From Dirofilaria immitis (taxonomy: Eukaryota; Nematoda; Chromadorea; Rhabditida; Onchocercidae), in assembly GCA_024305405.1 (NCBI GenBank), contig JAKNDB010000107.1, forward strand, positions 2,170,001-2,234,000: 64,000 nucleotides of DNA. Reading direction: 5' to 3'. Each line of letters begins with the position of its first letter. Positions within the stretch are counted from its first letter, which is position 1. Both the position numbers and the translations under genes were made by a program. Positions 56,146 to 64,000 of the stretch are shown piece after piece. The notes under the pieces were generated by a model that did no database searches, was not told where the DNA came from, and saw only the letters and a program-made list of their open reading frames with translations.

Positions 56146-56284
56146 CTCTCTTCCTCCTTTTTTCTTTGTTTTACATACCGATTGGTAAGTATAAAATTGA
56201 AAAGGTAACATCTGTTTTGAGGAAGACAAAGCATAAATTGTAGGATGGATGGGTTTAATAGGATCGGTTTTTATTTGTTAACAA

Positions 56285-56569
56285 TTGGATCAATGTGATC
56301 AATCAAAATTATTCAATCCCATAAACCTCCTATTCCTAATAATCAATCTGATATTAACGGTTTCAATTTATGCATTATCATTAAAATATTTCATAAATTT
56401 ATTAAAAAAAAAAGACTATAAAAATCAATCAACGAGACGGTTAATGCAATATTGCATCTCTTTAATGATTGCTCTTTTTGCCTTGATAGAAGCCTTGGCT
56501 TCTTGGCCTTTCCTTGTCAATGTCATGTATCAAGAAGCTTTTAGTAATCTTGGCTTGTTCTTATCTTGA
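56285..56569 (+). other. weak candidate membrane-protein ORF
   Basis: An uninterrupted plus-strand frame of 94 codons ending in TGA and beginning at a non-ATG codon. It has two hydrophobic stretches (NLLFLIINLILTVSIYALSL and about 24 residues around MIALFALIEALASWPFLV) separated by a basic loop (KKKDYKNQSTRR). The composition is less repetitive than surrounding frames. It could be an exon of a nematode multi-pass receptor, but I see no ATG, no clear partner exon and no family motif. Chance is quite possible. Confidence 0.25.
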
Positions 56570-56635
56570 TCGAGAAGCTTGCAAAATTGATGTTAGCCAT
56601 CAAATCATTTTCATCGAATCTTTCATTCATTCCTC

Positions 56636-56746
56636 AGACATATATATATATATATATATAATGCTATATCGATAAAAAAAAAAAAAAAAAGAAATAAAAA
56701 TATATTTCATGATAAGAGAGAGAGAGAGAGAGAGAGAGAAGATGAA
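56636..56746. repeat. (TA)n and (GA)n tracts
   Basis: A TATATA run at 56640-56660, a long A run, then a GA run at about 56717-56738. Confidence 0.88.
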
Positions 56747-56899
56747 GAAGAAGAAGCAAAACGAAAAATGATGATAAGAAATTTCCCGTCTTCCCGTAAA
56801 AAAGATTATCAAAAAAAAAAATAAAATAATCAAATTTTAAAAATAAAAAAAAAAGAAAGAAAGAAAGAAAGAATTAAAGATAAGAAGAAGAAATTTGCT

Positions 56900-58130
56900 A
56901 AAATAATTTCTTCTCTTTGCCTTCTTATCTTTTTCCTTTTACAATTTCATTTGATGCAAATAATAGAAGAAAAAAAAAAAACATTTAACATCAATGTGAG
57001 AATTTTATTATCATACTTCGCAAGTCGACTTTTACAATATCCAATAAAAAAGCTCTATTAAAATGTTTCTATTTGATAGCTTATAATGATAATGATAATT
57101 ATGATAGCAATTATGATATTTCATAATAATGTTTAAATTTTACTTTTATAATTTGATAATTGAAAGCGATAAATCTTAATGGTTATATAAATAATCAATG
57201 ATAGTAAATTATAAAAAGTGAACAGTGTGCTATATGCTGATATTGATAATCATGGTATTAAATATTGATATCAATGCTGGTGAATTATCATTCATATACC
57301 TGGCTCATTTATTTTCTTCTGCACTAACATTCTAACTTTCAATAGCTATCATAAATCATGATAATAGTCCGTGAAAATAATTTAGAATTAAAATATACTG
57401 CATAAAGTAGATGATAAGGAGAAAGAATTCGATTTGTGTTACTTTAAGAAATATCACTACCTTCTATAAAATACCTTTTTATTTTTATTTCAAGAGTTTT
57501 GATAATATTAATTTAAACTTTTTTGATTAGATGGTCCCAATATCTTGATGGACTTTTTTTTTTTTACCACCACTGAAATAGCGGAATATTAATAGTTCAA
57601 TGTTTTTCTTTTTTTTTTTTCTTTCATTTTAAAGAACTTTGGTAGGTTCTGAAAAGAAATTTAAACAAACAGTTTCTTTTTCAATGCTGTAATTCTTGAA
57701 ATAATCTATTTTTTTTCTATTGTAAACTTTTTTTTTTTTAGAAAAAAAAGATTATATTTCATTAAAAGAGCAAATTATCATTAAGTTCATGAAGGAAATG
57801 ATAAAAATTTTAGAGAAAGTTTTAATCAAAAAATCAACTTTACGAAAAAGAGAGTAAATGAAAATGAGAGAAATGATAGAAAACGGTGGCAAATAATTTT
57901 AAAGAACAATCAGAAATGGTTGTGTGCCTTTTGTGCCTTGCAAAAAAGGAAAAAAAAAAAAAAGGAAAAAGGAAAAAGAAAAAGTTATTTCTAAACTTTT
58001 GCTTTCTGTCATATTTCATCAATCCTAAAATGAATTATTCATATAAACGAGTTGTTTATTTTTGTAAAATTTTACTTCTAAAATAATTGTAAAATGACGA
58101 AGAAGAAGAAGAAGAAAAGGCAATTTTCTA
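56900..58130. other. AT-rich DNA, nothing recognised
   Basis: Homopolymer-rich sequence without exons, RNA genes or clear repeats. Confidence 0.45.
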
Positions 58131-58134
58131 AATT

Positions 58135-58670
58135 TACAATAATTTTATTTTTAATATTTTCTAATTTTCTTTAATATTTTAAATTTAAAAAAGAATAAAA
58201 GATAAATTTGATTAGAATGATGATAATAATGATGATAAATAAATAAACTTATAAGATTATCAATATTTTAAATTTAAAAGATGATGATGATAATGATGAT
58301 AAATAAGACAAACTTACAAAATTATCAATATTTTAAATAAAAGAGAAGATAAATTTAATCAAAATGATGATAAATAAATAAACTTATAAGATTATCAATA
58401 CTTTAAATTAAAAGACAATAAAAGATAAATTTGATCGGAATGATGATGATAATGATGATAAATAAGACAAACTTACAAGATTATCAATATTTTAAATTAA
58501 AAGACAATAAAAGATAAATTTAATCAAAATGATGAGAATAGTGATGATGAATAAAATAAACTTATAAGATTATCAATATTTTAAATTAAAAAACAGATAA
58601 AGAGATAAATTTGATTAGAATGATGATGATAATGATGATAAATAAGCAATAAACCTATAAGATTAAAAAT
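58135..58670. repeat. roughly 70-80-bp tandem repeat, about 6 copies
   Basis: The unit contains AGATAAATTTGATTAGAATG, a variable (ATGATA)n part, AAACTTATAAGATTATCAAT and ATTTTAAATTAAAAGA. Copies differ in the number of TGATGATAA words. Confidence 0.85.
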
Positions 58671-61620
58671 GAAAGCAAAGCAATATTCAATTATTTGAAA
58701 TATAGCATATATTTTATATGGCATCATTTTTTAATTCCATTGAATATCAAGACGTATTGCTTTATCGTAGGTGATTAAATTGATTAAAGTTGAATAAGGC
58801 GGAAATACTAATCTGTTGCTATCATTCAAAAAAATTTTAATTAAGCATTTATCGTTTATTGTTTGTTGATGTAATAAATTTTAGATTGCTCAAATGCTGC
58901 TATACAATATTTCGAATGATAAATATATTGTAAGTTTGATTTAACAAAAAAAAAAAAAAAAAAAAGAAAAATGTTTCCAATTCAATTTTTCAACATTTTA
59001 AATTACAATCAAATAAGTTGCTTTCCTTTCTTCGTCTTCCCATCTCTTTCTCTCTCTCTCTCTCTCTCATTTTTTTCTTTTTTTTTTAATCATTACATTG
59101 GTGATACTTTTTGCGGCACATTTCCTTTAATATTTCCTTCGTCTTTTTTTTCTTTTTTCGTAAAGATTAAAAGAAAATTTTGATCGTAAATAAATCCAAA
59201 ATATTGGCCTCAATCTTTCCTTTTGTTTACATATTGGCCTCAATATTTCGTTTGTTTACAATTTCATTTAAAATTTAAATGAAAAAAAAATTGCATTTAC
59301 AAATAAATGTAATATAATTTGTTAGAATTGGCTAATTTTAGTATAAAAAATTTTTTTTTTTAAAGAAAATAATTAAAAAAATAAATCTTTTATTATAGCA
59401 ATTTGCATCGATAAATTGTGTATAATTTGAGAATAAATTAAAAAAAAAAAAAGTTTAATATTTGCAAATTGACAGAAAGTTTTGAGATTATTTTTTTTTT
59501 TTTAGACTCTCGAAATTCGGACATTTTTTTTCCTCCTTCTCCTATGATTATTTTTCAAAAATTTTTTTTTTTTCCCATCCAAAGTTATCATTGAAAAAAG
59601 AATGTAAGAGTTGAAAGAGTTTTTTTAAGTTTTGTTGATAGTACATGCTATATATAATAGAGTGGAAAATTCACTTTGAAAAAAAAAAATAAAAATAAAA
59701 TAAAACCATTGCCTAAAACACTTAACATAATTGATAGTTGAAATGATAATAATGATAATAAAAAGAAATGTGAAAAAGTTTAAATGAGCCAAGTAAATTT
59801 ATCTCATTGTAGTGTATCAATCATTGAAATAAGACAAGTAATCAAATATTTAAAAAAAAAAAAAAAAAAAACTTGTATAAGATATCATTTTATTAATCAA
59901 TGAAATTGCTTGATGAATATCAAAAGATTAATTATTCATATCATTTTCGATCAAATATTTACTATCGCTATCAACTTGTTGTTTATTGGCAGAAGCAAAA
60001 TAAGCTAATAAATTTGATAATTAATGAATTTGATAACTAGAAAAATAAAAAAAAAAATTAGAAAATTTTATGCCTAAATTAATTAACTAAATTAATACGA
60101 TAATTAAAGTTAGGAATAATATGATTCTTTTAAACGATGAATATTTCATTTATTCACAATATATTGCACTTTATTGTTATCATTATCAATATAATCACTA
60201 CGACAATAATATATTTATTATTTTCATTCAAGTAATATTATCATTATACGATAATGGATCAAAGAATAAATAATATTGTCTCGAAAATCAAAGAATACCT
60301 TTCTCTGTTTCCGACAGATTTTCGATATAATTAATTGCAATACTACTAATTATTTCAATCTCTTTTGCCATATATAACGATAAATGTCAATCATATGACA
60401 GCATATGGAAAGAGTTATTATTAAATTGATCGATAAAAATTAATAACAAAATCAGATTGAATCATCGCATTACGATATATTTATATTTATAAATTTAATA
60501 GCCAATATTATATGAATAAAAAGGATATAAGCTAATTATTATAAAACTAAAATTAGAAAACTTTTTTATTTTGAAATTATTCTATCCATCCATTTCCTTC
60601 TCATATATAATATACATATTACACCTGGTATAATATATATATATATATATGTATGTATCAATGATATCATCATAACAAATGATACTTATTTTACAACAAT
60701 CGAACAGATAGATATATATATATCAATCGTTTTATATCAGACAAGAAATGATAATAAGGATAATGATAATGAAAAAATCAATCTAATAAATTATATTTAT
60801 TAGAGATGAAGTGAGCAATTAATGAGGAGAAATTTTATAAAAATGAGCATACCACTATCCTAAACAATGATTATTATAAATAATATGCATATATGATCAA
60901 AGATCAATTTTTTTTCTTAAAAATGCAAAAATTGATGAAATCTGAGAAAGTAAGAAAAAAAAGAAAATAAAGAGATCGAAAAATATTGTCGATATGTATA
61001 TATATATTCAAAGCTATCATCATCATCATTATCATTATCAGTTAACTTGATTTTACTGATAATAGATAATTCGATTTGATCATTAGAATTTTTATTTATC
61101 TAACTGAAAGGATTTGTTAATTGAGTACAAAGATTAAAAAACGATTTTGATTAGAACGTAAATAAAGCAGAGAAATTTTTCAAAAATTTCAATCAAAAAT
61201 CAATTTATCTATTAAATTTTACCTCTTGATAAAAGAAAGAGAGAGAGAGAGAGAGAAAGAAAGAAAGAAAGAAAGAAAGAAATTGTTTTAAAAGGTAAAG
61301 AAAAAGAGAGAGAGAAAATTAAAAAAGAAAAAAATGATTGTCTCCGTTTTGCCTAAATCTTTTTTAAAAAAAAAAAAAAAAAGAAAAACTTATAGCAGAC
61401 GATAGGAAATATTTGATACTGTAAAAAAAAAAAAAAGGAAAGAAAGAAAAAGAAAAGTTGTAATGTTACATATTAAGAAATGAAATTCAAAGTTTATTCT
61501 AAAAATATGAATTTAGCATTTTTTTCAATTTCAAAATTTTAAAGGTTTTCTAAAATGTTTCATAAAAATTACAATTCAAAAGAAAAAGAAAAAAAAACAA
61601 CATCATCATCATCATCATCG

Positions 61621-61672
<52 letters not shown>

Positions 61673-63400
61673 TACTCATTTCAATAGATTACAACAATAT
61701 TGTAAAAATTGTATTGTTGACTAAATTGAAATTTTAGATATGAATCAATCAATTTATCATTTTAGGAAATTTTAAAATTATAATTTAACTGCTACGTATG
61801 TATTTATCAAATTTAATCACTAAATTAATTGGAATTTTGTTAAAAAAAAAAGAAATGTCTCAAACTGAAATCCATTTCAGATAAATCTATTTTATTTGAA
61901 ATAACTTATATATTTTAGATGAATAGAGCAACAATTTTAGCCAAATATTGAAAACGATATAATTAGTCCATTATTATTATTATTATTTAGGTCAAATTCA
62001 TTTCATAAATAAACAGATAGATGAATGAATGAATGGATATGGACAGATGTCCCCATGCATTTATTACTGAATTTATTATTGAACATAGTGTAACTCTCGA
62101 AGATGAATAGGACGAAGAAGTTATTATTAAGATGAATCGAAAGTCTAGACATGATGTATTCTTCATCTTAGCTCTGTCCCTTTTTCCTTTCTTCCCATCT
62201 TCCTTCTGATAATTTTGCCTTTTTCCATCTCAAATGTAACAATCAGAAATAAGCAAATAAATATGGGACAAAATTTCTCGAACTATGTATATTCAAATTA
62301 GCATTCATATATCAATATGAATCATACTATGATTATATCTTGTCGTTCATTTCAGACAGAATTTTAACAAAAAAAAAAAAAATTATGAATGAGTGTTTTC
62401 TCTATGATACGGTAAGAAGACATTTTATTCAATTTTTTCTTCTCTTTTTTTTGTTTAAAAACTTTGTTGGCTAACAATTACTGATATTTTTATTATTTTG
62501 CATATTTATTTATTATTTATGCTTAGATTTAAAATTAGTAAATTGTTTAAAGAGAGAAGGCAATAAACGATAAACTATTTAGTATAAATATTGATTGATC
62601 AAAAGGATTGATTTAATCATTCTTGGTGATAATTTTTAATCTTTCAATAAAAATAACTGATAACATATGGATAAAAGAAGATTAAGATAGGGGAAAAAAA
62701 TGATGTTCAATGAGATTGATAAAGAATGATTAAAAAAATATTTAACTATTTTTTAATATTTCATCTTTTCGAATATTCGAAATTTAACTTGACATATTGT
62801 ATTTGATCAGTAAAGATTATTTGTCATTAGATGATAAATATGATAATAATCGTTAATCTCTTACTAATATAAGATTCTCGTTTTATTCAAATTTTTTTCT
62901 TTTTTGCAAAATGAAAACGAAAATTGATACATTTTTAATATCATCAAATATTTCTAACTGATTAATTTATATCAGCTTATTTGCAATTTATTGTCATTAA
63001 ACAAATCACTTTATTGCTATAGCATTAAGAATCAATGAATTGAAAAATTGAAAAACTTTTTCAAACAAAATTTTAACAATTAAATATTTCATATATATAA
63101 AAATTTAAAAAAAAAAAAAAGAAGAAAGAAAGGGAAAGAGAAACAAAGAGAGAGAGAGAGAGAGATTTATGAAGGAAAAAAATAAAAGAAAAAATGTAAT
63201 GGATGATTGGATGTCATCGTTATTTGTCATTGACAATACTTTCAACTTCAATGAACAGTAAAATAAACGGATGATAGGAAGGAATCAACTGATAGTAGTA
63301 AAAATTTCTCATCGAACAACGATAGACTAATCATTGGTTAAATTTGAATTCTTCCTAATATCGTACTAATCACAAATGTAAATGTAACAAAAAGCTTATC
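58671..63400. other. AT-rich DNA with microsatellites, no supported gene
   Basis: Contains CT (59045-59070), TA (60632-60650), GA/GAAA (61236-61320) and CAT (61601-61673) tracts and many long A/T runs. No splice-supported exon found. Confidence 0.45.
61601..61673. repeat. (ATC)n microsatellite, about 24 units
   Basis: CATCATCAT run with a single CGT interruption. It reads as poly-Ser in one plus-strand frame, which has no other protein-like content. Confidence 0.92.
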
Positions 63401-63403
63401 GCC

Positions 63404-63503
63404 TTACTTAATATCATAAAACTTTTTTCGTCGCAATGTTTTCGCATTTTTGATTACTTAATATCATAAAACTTTTATCGTCGCAATGCTTTCGCATTTT
63501 TGA
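63404..63503. repeat. 50-bp tandem duplication
   Basis: Two adjacent 50-bp copies starting TTACTTAATATCATAAAACT and ending TTTCGCATTTTTGA, differing at only two positions. A recent duplication. Confidence 0.9.
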
Positions 63504-64000
63504 TATGTTTTTGTAGTTGTATTGCATGAAATTTTTGATTTAATAAACTCTGAAAAAAAAGGGAAAGAATTTATTTCAGGAAAGCATTATATATGCTACT
63601 AATATATTATTTGCTTCCTATAAATAATTGCTAGAATTATGAATATCGAGAATCGAGAATTGTTATGTAAATGAAAAAAAAATGAATGAATGAATAGTAT
63701 AATTGTAAGATAAGTGTTTTAATTCACAATTTCAAATTCAAAATTAAAAAGTAATCTAAGTTTTAATAAATTTCATATACATATAAATACTAATATTAAA
63801 TAACCATGAAAAGTTCAATGAAAAAAAATTGCAGTATAATGAGTATTTTATGATAAATTAATACTAACTTTTAATTTGCTAATGTTATAATGATACTAAC
63901 TAATACTAACTTACTTTTTTTTTACCTTTTATCTCGAGAAATTTTCTTGACTTTAGTTGACTAACAATTCTATTATCATTTATGGCATCGTATACTTCAT
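63504..64000. other. AT-rich end of window
   Basis: No feature recognised; any gene would continue beyond the window. Confidence 0.4.

Overview
The window looks like nuclear DNA of a nematode. It is very AT-rich (roughly three quarters A+T by eye). Introns mostly begin GTAAG/GTATG and end in TTTTCAG-like acceptors, and the products include a ZP-domain cuticlin-like protein, a MOF-type acetyltransferase and a MIC26/27 (MOMA-1)-like protein with nematode gene structures. Large introns and gene-poor stretches would fit a spirurid (clade III) worm better than a rhabditid, but the species is an inference. I saw no bacterial operon, CRISPR array, rRNA or convincing tRNA.

Layout: (1) 453-2253 minus, a bHLH-Orange (HES-like) repressor gene, first exon not firmly placed. 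(2) 6368-11228 minus, a complete membrane ADAM metalloprotease gene of about 12 exons with signal peptide, furin site, HExxHxxGxxH zinc site, half-size disintegrin module, one membrane segment and a long proline-rich/acidic tail. (3) 11.2-28.9 kb, a gene-poor stretch with minisatellites and a 631-bp element bounded by 46-bp terminal inverted repeats. (4) 28905-29224 plus, a small candidate gene of unknown function, tail-to-tail with (5) 29362-33352 minus, a KAT8/MOF-type MYST histone acetyltransferase. This is head-to-head across about 0.8 kb with (6) 34176-36311 plus, a MICOS MIC26/27-like gene. (7) 40117-48871 minus, a 13-exon ZP-domain transmembrane cuticlin-like gene. (8) 48.9-64 kb, gene-poor and rich in simple repeats, with one weak membrane-protein ORF.

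Because splice phases could be followed exon by exon, it is possible to see that conserved exons of four genes each lack single bases, nearly always inside a short homopolymer (several are runs of five A/T where six are needed). The frame is open again on both sides and exon lengths become consistent when one base is allowed. This is most simply a systematic sequence/assembly error rather than decay of four unrelated conserved genes, but it must be resolved before any protein here is used. The other notable signals are ACT-repeat-coded threonine runs inserted within or beside conserved domains of two unrelated proteins, the TIR element, and several clean minisatellites. The genes do not form a pathway; they are neighbours.
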